In this document: one piece after another, positions 54,048 to 63,077 of the stretch
Layout: each line of letters begins with the position of its first letter
How positions within the stretch are numbered: position 1 is the stretch's first letter
NCBI RefSeq assembly: GCF_900102785.1
Contig: NZ_FNGC01000006.1
Coordinates: 1-64,000, forward strand
Direction of reading: 5' to 3'
Length of the DNA stretch: 64,000 nt
From: Arthrobacter sp. ok362
GTDB lineage: Bacteria > Actinomycetota > Actinomycetes > Actinomycetales > Micrococcaceae
The notes under the pieces: model-generated
What the model saw: only the letters and a program-made list of their open reading frames with translations
Told to the model about the DNA's origin: nothing
Databases searched by the model: none
Translations under genes and position numbers: made by a program

Positions 54048-56773
54048 GGCGTGCCCGGACGGCCGCCGGCCAGCACCTTTGACGCCCACCGGGACAGGCG
54101 GGTCCGGTCGATCTTGGCGTTGTGGCGGATGTCGGTCGGCTGGGACGGGACGGCGAGCACGGCGGAGACGCTGATGCCGGCCTGACGGGCCGCGTCCCGT
54201 ACCCGCCCGGCGAGCTGCGGCGCGGCGGGGCCGGCCCGGCGGGCCGGAGGTACAGTCTCGACGACGGCGACGACGGCCTGGGTCCCGGACGGGCCGACCC
54301 CGACGACGGCGGCCAGCCCGACGTCGTCCAGGCGTTCGATGGCCTGCTCGGCGCCCACGGGCGTCACCGCAGTATCCGGGGCCGTCACGACGTGCGCGAG
54401 GCGTCCTTCCACCCAGAGCCGGCCGGCAGCGTCGAGGTGCCCGACGTCGCCGGTGCGGTGCCATCCGGCCGTGCGGACGCTCTCGCGCTGGGTCAGCCAG
54501 AGTCTGTCGTAGGCTTCCTTCACATGCGGGGCGCTGACGAGGATCTCGCCGGTCACGCCCGCGTCCGTCACGGGGTCATTCCCGGGTGTGGTGCCGTCCG
54601 TGGCGAGCGGGATGACGGCCACACGGGCGTCGTGCACCGGCCAGCCCACGCACACGCCGTTGCCGGCCCCCGCCACGGTTCCGTCGGCGGCGTCGGCCTC
54701 GGCGGCGCGGATCTGTTCGAGGCTGATGTCGGTAACTGGCAGCGCCTCGGTCATCCCGTACGGGGTGTGCAGCGAGGCCCGGGGCAGCAGCCGCTGCACC
54801 TCTGCCAGGAGGGGTTCGGGGACGGGCGCGCCTGCGGAGAGCAGCAGCTCCACGCGCCCCAGGGTCTCGTGCCCGGCCCGGCTCAGGTTGCCCTGGGTCG
54901 CGAGGACGTTGCGCAGCGCCGCGGGGGAGGCGAAGATCACCGTGGCGTCGATGGCTGCGGCAGCGTCCGCCAGTGCGCGGGCCGTCAGGGTGCGGGGCAA
55001 GGTGACGTCCATGGCGGGCGTTACCGAGACTGCTCCGAGTGCCGGCCCCAGCAGGGCGAACGGCGCGAACCCCGCCACCAGGCGTGAGCCCGGGCGGATC
55101 CCCAGCGTCGCGGCCACGGTATCCCGCATCGCTGCCAGCTGCCGGTGTGTGTAGAGCACGCCCTTGGCGGGACCGGTGGAGCCGGAGGTGAAGAGCACGG
55201 CGGCGGGGGCGTCCGGGACCGGGGCCGTTTCATGGCAGAGGAGCTCCGGGCTGGGGCTCGCTCCGCGGCGGCCGAGGGCGGCGAGGGAGGTTTCGACACG
55301 GAGGAGGCGGCGGCGGGCGGCCGGCAGGTCCCGCACACTGATTCGCCGTCCCGACCAGCCGAGTACCGACGCAGCCGCCAGCGCCTTGTCGATGCCGATG
55401 AGGAAATCCGGGGTGGCGCCGTTCACGGCGCGGCTCAGGCCGCGGGTGCCCAGGCCGGCGTCGGCCACGATGACCACCGCGCCGAGCCGCAGGCAGGCGT
55501 ACAGGACCACGGTCAGGTCCACGCCCGGCGGAACCATCAGGCTCACCCGGCTGCAGTGCCCCACGCCGGCTTCCTGCAGGCCCGCCGCGAGGGCGGCGAC
55601 ATTCTGTTCCAGCTCCCGCCAGCTGAGCGAGCGGGCGACGCTGCCGTCCGCTGCCATTTCCGCGACGGCGGTATCTCCCGCGGCAGGTCCCGCCGCCAGC
55701 GCGGTGAGCGGCGCCCAAAGGGGCGGGACACCAGTGCCCGGGACACCAGTGCCGTTCTCCAGGGGCTCGAGGGGCTCGGCTGCGTGCTCCAGCGTCGGGC
55801 CGCCGGTCGGGGCGTCTGTCCGCTGAAGGCCGTGTCCGCTGTCTTGGCCGCGCTCGGCAAGCCACTCGAAGACGGGTGCGGCGATGTCCCGGTCTTCCGC
55901 GACCAGGTGGCCGGCACCCTCGAAGCGGTGCACCTTCGCGTGCGGCAGGCGGCCGATGAGGTCCTTGAGGTACCGGTCGGAAAAGATCGGGTCCCGCGGG
56001 CCCCAGAGCATCAGCGCCGGAACCCTCAACCCGCGTACCCCTTCGGCGACGCGGCTGAGCGCCGGGAAGCTGGGATGGGACGCGTCGGCGGGAATGTCCG
56101 CGACGAAGTTCCCCACGCCGGTGCGGCGGTCGGCGCCACGGTAGGGGGCCATGAAGGCGCTGCGGACCTCCGCGGCCAGCGGCGGGTGCGCCAGGGAATG
56201 CGTCACCCGCAGGAAGGCATCCGACGTCGTCGTTCCCCAGCGGTGCACGGCGGGATGCAGGGCAAGCCGCAGCGCCGGCGGGATGTGCGCGCCGGAAGGC
56301 TGGTGGACGGCGGTATTGGTCAGCACCACCCCGGCGAGCTGCTGGGGATGTGCCACGGCCCAGCCGAGGCTGATCACGCCGCCCCAGTCGTGGCCGACGG
56401 TGACGACCGGCCCGTCCAGCCCAAGCGCGGCGGTGAGGTCGCCGAGGTCGTTGATCCGGTCCGCCAGGCGCCGGAACGTGCCGGTGCGCTCGGAGAAGCC
56501 CATATCCAGCTGGTCCACCGCCACCACGCGCCACGGATGTGCGGGGTCGGATCCGGCGGCCAGCAAGGTCCGCCACAGGTAGGACCACGTCGGGTTGCCG
56601 TGCACGCACAGCAGGGTGCCGGCGGGCGTCAGGCCGCGGCGGGAGAGCTGGGCACCGTTGTCGAGCAGGTGCCAGCGGCGCACGGCTCCGGGCTCATCCG
56701 CGGCGGAGGTGGACGCCACATCGATTTCGCGCGACCATTCGGGGTCGACGCCGGGCCAGTCGGCGGCTACCAA
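54044..56773 (-). CDS. oleBC: OleBC fusion: beta-lactone decarboxylase plus beta-lactone synthetase
   Basis: A 909-residue fusion. The N-terminal 300 residues are an alpha/beta hydrolase of the haloalkane-dehalogenase type (LCVHGNPTWSYLWR, VGHDWGG with the Asp nucleophile, FEGAGHLVAED). After a linker, residues 345-905 are an AMP-forming ligase (LFTSGSTGPAKGVLYTH, TPYGMTEALPV, TGDVGHL). In actinobacteria OleB and OleC are known to be fused; OleC turns the beta-hydroxy acid into a beta-lactone and OleB decarboxylates it to the alkene. The TTG at 56773 overlaps the oleA stop (TTGGTAG), behind GGTGGAAA; longer upstream frames lie within oleA. Confidence 0.87.
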   Translation of the reverse strand: MVAADWPGVDPEWSREIDVASTSAADEPGAVRRWHLLDNGAQLSRRGLTPAGTLLCVHGNPTWSYLWRTLLAAGSDPAHPWRVVAVDQLDMGFSERTGTFRRLADRINDLGDLTAALGLDGPVVTVGHDWGGVISLGWAVAHPQQLAGVVLTNTAVHQPSGAHIPPALRLALHPAVHRWGTTTSDAFLRVTHSLAHPPLAAEVRSAFMAPYRGADRRTGVGNFVADIPADASHPSFPALSRVAEGVRGLRVPALMLWGPRDPIFSDRYLKDLIGRLPHAKVHRFEGAGHLVAEDRDIAAPVFEWLAERGQDSGHGLQRTDAPTGGPTLEHAAEPLEPLENGTGVPGTGVPPLWAPLTALAAGPAAGDTAVAEMAADGSVARSLSWRELEQNVAALAAGLQEAGVGHCSRVSLMVPPGVDLTVVLYACLRLGAVVIVADAGLGTRGLSRAVNGATPDFLIGIDKALAAASVLGWSGRRISVRDLPAARRRLLRVETSLAALGRRGASPSPELLCHETAPVPDAPAAVLFTSGSTGPAKGVLYTHRQLAAMRDTVAATLGIRPGSRLVAGFAPFALLGPALGAVSVTPAMDVTLPRTLTARALADAAAAIDATVIFASPAALRNVLATQGNLSRAGHETLGRVELLLSAGAPVPEPLLAEVQRLLPRASLHTPYGMTEALPVTDISLEQIRAAEADAADGTVAGAGNGVCVGWPVHDARVAVIPLATDGTTPGNDPVTDAGVTGEILVSAPHVKEAYDRLWLTQRESVRTAGWHRTGDVGHLDAAGRLWVEGRLAHVVTAPDTAVTPVGAEQAIERLDDVGLAAVVGVGPSGTQAVVAVVETVPPARRAGPAAPQLAGRVRDAARQAGISVSAVLAVPSQPTDIRHNAKIDRTRLSRWASKVLAGGRPGTP

Positions 56774-57789
56774 ACTATTTCCACCATGGCGGTGTTCAGA
56801 CCGGAACCGACGCCCATGCACAGCACGCGGTTCCCAGGTTCGAGGGTTTGTGCTTCGGCGGCGAGGGTCATTGGGAGCGAGGCCGGGCCCACGTTGCCCC
56901 AGTGCGGGAACGTGATCGGCACCTTGTCCGGGTCCAGGTTGATGGCGTCGATGATGGCCTGCGTATAGGCATTGCTCACCTGGTGTGTGATGTAGCGGTC
57001 CATCGAGGCCCAGTCCCACTCCGGCTGGGCCTCGTGCCAGGCTTCGAGCACGAGCTGCAGACCGCCGTCGAGCAGGCCCTTCGTGTCGGTGGCCATGCCG
57101 TCGATGCCGCCCACGCACAGTTCATGGTGCTCCGTGCCGGCCCGCATCACGCCGCCGACGATCCGGTGCGCCCCGGGGTGCTGGTCCGCCGGGCCCAGGA
57201 CGGCCGCAGCGGCTCCGGAGCCCAGTGTGAGTGTGGCGAACTCGCGGTTGAAGTCCTCGCGGGTCGTCTCGGGCCGCTGCAGCCGGGCCAGGGTGGCCTC
57301 CTGCGTGGCCTGGGCATCCTCTCCGTTGACGATCACCGCGTATTTGATCTGGCCGGAGTCAATCATGTTGGCCGCCAGGGTCATGCCGTTGACGAATCCG
57401 AGGCAGGCGTTGGCGAGGTCGAAGTTCATGGCCGACGACGGCAGGCCGAGTCCGTGGTGGACCTTCACCGCGACAGACGGTTCGAGGTTGCGCCGCGTGA
57501 CGGACGTGTTGATCAGAAGGCCAACCTGGGACGCTTCGATGCCGGACTCGGCCAGGGCCTTCGCGCCCGCCTCGATGGCGGCGTCGTCGAACGATGTCCC
57601 GGGGGCCCACCAGCGCCGGTGGGTGATGCCGGCGACCCGTTCGAGCAGCTTCGGAGGGAATTTCAGCCGCCGCAGGGTCGAAGCCAGCCTGCGGTCGAAA
57701 TCCGTAGAACTGATGATCGTCGGAGCTTCAACGCTGCTCACCGAAAGCAATGCGGTGTTGCGGTGCCGGAATGTTGCATTCCCTATCAA
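56767..57789 (-). CDS. oleA: OleA, long-chain acyl-CoA head-to-head condensing enzyme
   Basis: A 340-residue thiolase-fold enzyme that condenses two fatty acyl-CoA molecules, the first step to long-chain olefins. Visible are LINTSVTRR, the catalytic cysteine in NACLGFVNG, LGSGAAAAVLG and the FPHWGNVGPASLP loop that supplies His/Asn. TTG 57789 has AGGGGC upstream and gives the expected GNATFRHRNTALL start. It is the first gene of the oleA-oleBC-oleD unit, with overlapping stops and starts throughout. Confidence 0.88.
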   Translation of the reverse strand: MIGNATFRHRNTALLSVSSVEAPTIISSTDFDRRLASTLRRLKFPPKLLERVAGITHRRWWAPGTSFDDAAIEAGAKALAESGIEASQVGLLINTSVTRRNLEPSVAVKVHHGLGLPSSAMNFDLANACLGFVNGMTLAANMIDSGQIKYAVIVNGEDAQATQEATLARLQRPETTREDFNREFATLTLGSGAAAAVLGPADQHPGAHRIVGGVMRAGTEHHELCVGGIDGMATDTKGLLDGGLQLVLEAWHEAQPEWDWASMDRYITHQVSNAYTQAIIDAINLDPDKVPITFPHWGNVGPASLPMTLAAEAQTLEPGNRVLCMGVGSGLNTAMVEIVW

Positions 57790-58069
57790 ATCAAGCCCCT
57801 GTTCGTGTCCGTCCTGCGCTCCGACGGTTAACTGCACCTTCAAGCACAAGCCCAAGAGCTTAACTATGCCCGGTGCGCAGCTGTTCCTGCATATTCTGCG
57901 GCATTAGCGGCGGCTTCGCACGGGTTCTGCGCGGACTTGTCGCAACACCGCAGTAGATTTAGGTATCCGGGGCCTTCCCGAACACCCGCGCCCGTTTGAA
58001 TAATGCAGTCCGAATCATGCTTACATCGAACAGCGCGCCCAGTCCGCCGAGCAGGAGACCCGAAACACC
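57790..58069. other. Divergent non-coding region between oleA and smc
   Basis: These 280 bases separate two divergent operons. I see no gene, hairpin or convincing promoter pair; an AGGAG at 58053 may serve smc, though it is 12 bases from the TTG. Confidence 0.4.
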
Positions 58070-61000
58070 TTGCACCTCAAAAGTCTGACCGTCCGGGGAT
58101 TCAAGTCGTTCGCCTCCGCGACGACTTTCGAATTCGAACCCGGCGTCACCGCCGTGGTGGGGCCCAACGGCTCGGGCAAGTCGAATGTGGTGGACGCGCT
58201 GGCCTGGGTCATGGGCGAGCAGGGAGCCAAAACCCTTCGCGGCGGCAAGATGGAGGACGTGATCTTCGCGGGCACCTCGGGCCGGCCGCCGCTGGGGCGG
58301 GCCCATGTCTCGCTGACCATCGACAACAGCGACGGCGCCCTGCCGATCGAATACAGCGAGGTGACGATCTCGCGGACCCTGTTCCGGACCGGCGGCTCGG
58401 AGTACGCCATCAACGGCGCCGGCTGCCGGCTGCTGGATATCCAGGAGCTGCTTTCCGACTCGGGCCTCGGCCGGGAGATGCACGTGATTGTGGGCCAGGG
58501 CCAGCTGGACAAGGTCCTGCACGCCACCCCCGAGGACCGGCGGGGCTTCATCGAAGAGGCCGCCGGCATCCTTAAACACCGCCGCCGCAAGGAAAAGACT
58601 GTCCGCAAACTCGAGGCCATGCAGGCCAACCTGTCCCGGCTCAGCGATCTCACCGGCGAAATCCGGCGGCAATTGACCCCGCTGGGCAAGCAGGCGGAAG
58701 TGGCCCGGCGTGCCCAGAGCGTCCAGTTCGAGGTCCGCGACGCCCGCTCACGCCTCCTGGCCGACGACCTCGTCCAGCTGCAGTCCGCGCTGGCGCAGGA
58801 TGTCGCGGATGAATCGGCGCTCAAGGCTCGCCGCGGCGTCGTTGAACGCGACCTCGAGGCTGGACGGCAGCGCCAGGCAGTCCTTGAACGGCTCGCTGCC
58901 GAGGCCACGCCAATCCTGAACGCCGCGCGGGAGAACTGGTATTCGCTCTCCACCGGGCGCGAACGGCTCCGTTCGCTCGGCTCGCTCGCCGAGGAGCGCC
59001 GCAGGCTGCTCGGCGCAGCGGACGTGGTTCCGGACACCGGCCGGGATCCGGACCAGCTGGAGCAGCAGGCCGCCCGCGTCCGCGACGAGCAGGCCGGGCT
59101 GGAACGGCAGATCCTGGACCGGACGGAGGCCCTGGACGCCGCGACAGCCGGAAAACATGATGCCGAGCAGGCCGCCGCCGCCGAGGACAAGCGGCTCGCC
59201 GCCCTGCTGCGGGCCGCCGCGGACCGGCGCGAAGGACTGGCAAAGCTCGCCGGGCAGGTCGGCGCGGCACGGTCCCGCGTCGAGTCGGCCCAGTCCGAAC
59301 TCGGACGCCTCCGCGAATCGCAAAAGGCGGGTGAGGAACGCCGCCGGCACGCGCACAGCGAGTTCACGGCCCTGGAGACGCAGGTGGCAGGCGTCGAGGA
59401 CGGCGAGGAATCGCTCGACGCCGATTACGAGGCCGCAAGCGTTGCCCTCGACACGGTCATCGCCGAAATTGACGCACTGAAGGCGGCCGAGCGTGAGGGC
59501 GAGCGGGAGCGCGGCGCCCTCGTGGCCCGCCGCGATGCCCTCCAGCTCGGCCTGAACCGCAAAGACGGCTCCGGGCACGTGCTCGGCGCGGCCGCCGGGA
59601 ACCTGGCCGCCGGGGTCCTGGGCTCCCTGGCATCCATGATCACCGTGGAGGCCGGATTCGAGGCCGCCGTCGCCGCCGCACTCGGCAGCGCGTCCGACGC
59701 CGTGGTGGTCCGGGACCAGGAGACGGCCGCCGCCGCCGTGCGGCTGCTGCGCGAGGACGACGCCGGCCGCGCCGCGCTGCTGCTCGCCGACGCCGCGGCC
59801 GGAGCTTCGCCGCTGTTGGCCGATGCGCTGTTGGCCCATGAATTGAGCGGCGGGAGCACGCTTCCCGCAGGCGGGCGCTGGGCCGCGGAGCTGGTTTCGG
59901 CTGCGGATCCGGATGCCGCCGGCCTACCGCTGGCCGCCCTGCTGGCGGGCGTCGCCGTCGTCGAGGATCTGGATGCCGCGGCGCAGCTGATCGCGGCGCG
60001 CCCCGAGCTAACCGCCGTGACCCGGGCCGGGGACGTCTTTACCGCGCTGACCGTGACCGGCGGTTCCGCGTCGGCGCCGTCGCTGCTGGAAGTGCAGGCC
60101 GCCGTCGACGACGCCGCCGCGAAGCTGGCCGCCGTCACCGCCGGACTCGAACGCAACCGCTTCGCGCTCTCCACCGCCCGGGCCCGGCGCGCCGAAGCCC
60201 AGGACCGGGCGGACGCGGCCCTCGCGAAACTCCACGATTCCGACGCGAAACTGGCGGCAGTCGCCGAACGCCTGGGCCATCTGAACGCGGTGCTGCGCAG
60301 CGCCGTGGGGGAAAGTGAGCGCCTGGCCGCCTCCCTGGCCAGGGCCGAGGCCCAGATTGTCAGCGAACAAGACGCCCTGGAAGCGGTGGCGGCACGGCTG
60401 GCCGCGGCCACCGAAGCCCCCGAGGAGCAGGAACCCTCCCCGGAGCACCGCGACGCCCTGGCCCTGGCCGCCTCGCTGGCGCGCACGGCCGAAATGGAGG
60501 CCAGGCTCGCCCTGCGCAGCGCCGAGGAACAGCTCACGGCCACCCGGAACCGGGCGGCCTCGCTGGAACGGGCCGCCGCCACCGAACGCCGCGCCCGCGA
60601 AGAAGCCGCGGAACGGGCCCGCCGCCGCCGGCTCCAGGCCCGGCGCGCCGCCGCCGTCTCCACCGCCGTGCAGCAGATCATCGGGTTCATCGACGTGTCC
60701 GTGGAGCTGGCCCGCCGGGAGCGGGACAGCGCCGAGGAACGCAGGGACGCGATGGACCGTGAGCTTGCCGGGGTCCGCAGCGGTAACGACGCCCTGGCCC
60801 GTGAACTGGCCGAGCTCACCGACTCCGTGCACCGCGACGAGCTCGCCCGCACGCAGCAGCGGCTGCGGATCGAGGCCCTGGAACTCAAAAGCGTGGAGGA
60901 GCTCGGGCTGACCGCCGAGCAACTCGTGGCCGACTACGGTCCGGACCGGCCCGTCCCGGTGCCGGCCGAGGACTCGGCGGACAAATGGGCCGCCCTGCGC

Positions 61001-61705
61001 GCCCCGGTGGACGAGGACGGCCGCGAGATTCCCGAGGGCAAGCCCTTCGTCCGGGCCGAGCAGGAAAAACGACTCAAACGCGCCGAACGCGACCTCGCGG
61101 CCCTCGGCAAAGTCAACCCGCTGGCGCTCGAGGAGTTCGCCGCGCTCGAGGAGCGCCACCAGTTCCTCAGCACCCAGCTCGAAGACCTGAAGTCCAGCCG
61201 CAAGGATCTGCTGGACATCATCAAGGAAGTCGATGACCGCGTCCAGAAGGTCTTCGCCGAGGCATTCGATGACACCTCACGGCAGTTTGTCCGCGTCTTC
61301 GCCCGGCTGTTCCCCGGCGGCGAAGGCCGGCTCATCCTGACCGACCCCTCCGACATGCTCACCACCGGGATCGAGGTGGAAGCCCGCCCGGCCGGCAAGA
61401 AAATCAAGCGGCTCTCGCTGCTCTCCGGCGGCGAGCGTTCCCTGACGGCCGTGGCGCTGCTGGTGGCCATCTTCAAGGCACGGCCCTCGCCCTTCTACGT
61501 CATGGACGAGGTCGAGGCCGCGCTCGATGACACCAACCTGGGCCGGCTCATCACCATCTTCGAAGAGCTCCGCGAATCCAGCCAGCTGATTGTCATCACG
61601 CACCAGAAGCGCACCATGGAAGTCGCCGACGCCCTCTACGGCGTCACAATGCGCGGCGACGGCGTCTCCACGGTGATCAGCCAGCGGCTGGGCGCGGACG
61701 TTTGA
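58070..61705 (+). CDS. smc: Chromosome segregation protein SMC
   Basis: The 1211-residue condensin ATPase. Walker A GPNGSGKSN is at about 31-39. Long coiled coils flank a hinge (about 500-660, with HVLGAAAGNLAAGVLGSL and AAVAAALGSASDAVVV). The C-terminal head has LSLLSGGERSLTAVAL (about 1116) and FYVMDEVEAALDD. It compacts and helps separate chromosomes with ScpA and ScpB, which are not in the window. TTG 58070 gives HLKSLTVRGFKSF, the standard SMC beginning. ftsY follows after 71 bases. Confidence 0.95.
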   Translation: MHLKSLTVRGFKSFASATTFEFEPGVTAVVGPNGSGKSNVVDALAWVMGEQGAKTLRGGKMEDVIFAGTSGRPPLGRAHVSLTIDNSDGALPIEYSEVTISRTLFRTGGSEYAINGAGCRLLDIQELLSDSGLGREMHVIVGQGQLDKVLHATPEDRRGFIEEAAGILKHRRRKEKTVRKLEAMQANLSRLSDLTGEIRRQLTPLGKQAEVARRAQSVQFEVRDARSRLLADDLVQLQSALAQDVADESALKARRGVVERDLEAGRQRQAVLERLAAEATPILNAARENWYSLSTGRERLRSLGSLAEERRRLLGAADVVPDTGRDPDQLEQQAARVRDEQAGLERQILDRTEALDAATAGKHDAEQAAAAEDKRLAALLRAAADRREGLAKLAGQVGAARSRVESAQSELGRLRESQKAGEERRRHAHSEFTALETQVAGVEDGEESLDADYEAASVALDTVIAEIDALKAAEREGERERGALVARRDALQLGLNRKDGSGHVLGAAAGNLAAGVLGSLASMITVEAGFEAAVAAALGSASDAVVVRDQETAAAAVRLLREDDAGRAALLLADAAAGASPLLADALLAHELSGGSTLPAGGRWAAELVSAADPDAAGLPLAALLAGVAVVEDLDAAAQLIAARPELTAVTRAGDVFTALTVTGGSASAPSLLEVQAAVDDAAAKLAAVTAGLERNRFALSTARARRAEAQDRADAALAKLHDSDAKLAAVAERLGHLNAVLRSAVGESERLAASLARAEAQIVSEQDALEAVAARLAAATEAPEEQEPSPEHRDALALAASLARTAEMEARLALRSAEEQLTATRNRAASLERAAATERRAREEAAERARRRRLQARRAAAVSTAVQQIIGFIDVSVELARRERDSAEERRDAMDRELAGVRSGNDALARELAELTDSVHRDELARTQQRLRIEALELKSVEELGLTAEQLVADYGPDRPVPVPAEDSADKWAALRAPVDEDGREIPEGKPFVRAEQEKRLKRAERDLAALGKVNPLALEEFAALEERHQFLSTQLEDLKSSRKDLLDIIKEVDDRVQKVFAEAFDDTSRQFVRVFARLFPGGEGRLILTDPSDMLTTGIEVEARPAGKKIKRLSLLSGGERSLTAVALLVAIFKARPSPFYVMDEVEAALDDTNLGRLITIFEELRESSQLIVITHQKRTMEVADALYGVTMRGDGVSTVISQRLGADV

Positions 61706-61776
61706 GCAGGACAGGGGTCCAGGCAGAACGAATACGCTGGCCACGGCCCATTTGGGGTTTGTGAGAAGCTAGGGGA

Positions 61777-62988
61777 GTGAACGACATCCTTCCCATCATT
61801 CTGCCCATTCTCGCTGTCCTGGTGGTCCTCGGTGTGCTGATCCCGGTGCTCATGAAGACCCGGAAGACCACCCGGAAGTATCTCGGCACACGTGACGAAA
61901 ACGACCCCGTGCAGGCCCCGGGAGCCGGAACCCTTGTGGAGGACCGTCCCGCGCCGGCGCCAGCACCGGAAAGGACCTCGCCGGACGGCGTCGTGCTCGA
62001 AGGACCAATGGTCGAGGTGCCGGACAACGCCGCCGGCCTGGAAACCGTGCCGGTGGAAACGCCGCTGCCGGTGGCAGGCCGCCTCGCCCGGCTGCGCGAG
62101 CGGCTGGTCAAGTCCAACAACGTCCTGGGCAAGGGGCTCCTGGCCCTGCTCTCAGCGGACAAGATCGATGAAGACGTCTGGGATGAAGTCGAGGAAACCC
62201 TCCTGCTGGCCGATCTCGGCACCGAACCCACGATGCAGCTCGTGGACGCGCTCCGCGAACGCGTCAAGGTGATCGGCACCCGGGACCCGGAGCACGTCAA
62301 GGCCCTGCTCCGCGAGGAACTCATCAAGCTCGTGGACCCCACCATGGACCGGAGCCTGAATGTCGAACGCCACGCCGACAAGCCCGCTGTCATGATGGTG
62401 GTCGGCGTCAACGGCGTCGGCAAGACCACCACCGTGGGCAAGCTCGCCCGTGTGCTCGTGGCCGAAGACAAAGACGTGCTGCTGGGCGCTGCCGACACCT
62501 TCCGCGCCGCCGCCTCCGAGCAGCTGGCCACGTGGGGCCAGCGCGTCGGCGTGCCCACCGTGAAGTCGGACATCGACGGCGCGGACCCGGCCTCCGTGGC
62601 CTACGAGGCCGTCAAGGCCGGCATCGATCAGGAAGTCGACGTCGTCATGATCGACACAGCGGGGCGCCTGCAGAACAAGGTGGGCCTCATGGACGAGCTC
62701 AGCAAGGTTAAGCGGGTCATCGAAAAGCTTGCGGAGGTGGACGAGGTGCTGCTGGTCCTGGACGCCACCACCGGCCAGAACGGGCTCAACCAGGCCCGGG
62801 TGTTCTCCGAGGTCGTGAACATCACCGGGATCGTCCTGACCAAGCTGGACGGCACCGCCAAGGGCGGGATCGTCGTCGCCATCCAGAAGTCCCTCGGCGT
62901 CCCGGTCAAGCTGATCGGCCTGGGCGAAGGCGCCGATGACCTCGCGCCGTTCGAGGCCGAAGGCTTCGTGGATGCGCTGCTGAACTAG
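61777..62988 (+). CDS. ftsY: Signal recognition particle receptor FtsY
   Basis: A 403-residue SRP GTPase receptor for co-translational membrane insertion. It begins with a membrane helix (ILPIILPILAVLVVLGVLIPVLM), as in actinobacterial FtsY, followed by an acidic/proline linker. The NG domain has GVNGVGKTTTVGKLA (about 209), DTFRAAASEQL, IDTAGRLQNK and TKLDGTAKGG. GTG 61777 is the start. A strong terminator follows. Confidence 0.95.
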   Translation: MNDILPIILPILAVLVVLGVLIPVLMKTRKTTRKYLGTRDENDPVQAPGAGTLVEDRPAPAPAPERTSPDGVVLEGPMVEVPDNAAGLETVPVETPLPVAGRLARLRERLVKSNNVLGKGLLALLSADKIDEDVWDEVEETLLLADLGTEPTMQLVDALRERVKVIGTRDPEHVKALLREELIKLVDPTMDRSLNVERHADKPAVMMVVGVNGVGKTTTVGKLARVLVAEDKDVLLGAADTFRAAASEQLATWGQRVGVPTVKSDIDGADPASVAYEAVKAGIDQEVDVVMIDTAGRLQNKVGLMDELSKVKRVIEKLAEVDEVLLVLDATTGQNGLNQARVFSEVVNITGIVLTKLDGTAKGGIVVAIQKSLGVPVKLIGLGEGADDLAPFEAEGFVDALLN

Positions 62989-63018
62989 CACGCACGCAAG
63001 CAGCACGCACAGCACCAA

Positions 63019-63052
63019 AAAGTGCCCCGGTCCTCGCGGACCGGGGCACTTT
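63019..63052. terminator. Bidirectional terminator after ftsY
   Basis: A perfect 15-base stem (63019-63033 with 63038-63052) with a 4-base loop begins with AAA and ends with TTT, so it can work on both strands for ftsY and the convergent glycoside hydrolase gene. Confidence 0.85.
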
Positions 63053-63077
63053 GTGTTGCGGCTGGTACGTCAGGTGG

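Noticed and set aside
55145..56968. Plus-strand open frame of 607 codons opposite oleBC and oleA
   Set aside because: Antisense to well-supported OleB, OleC and OleA motifs and without its own motifs.
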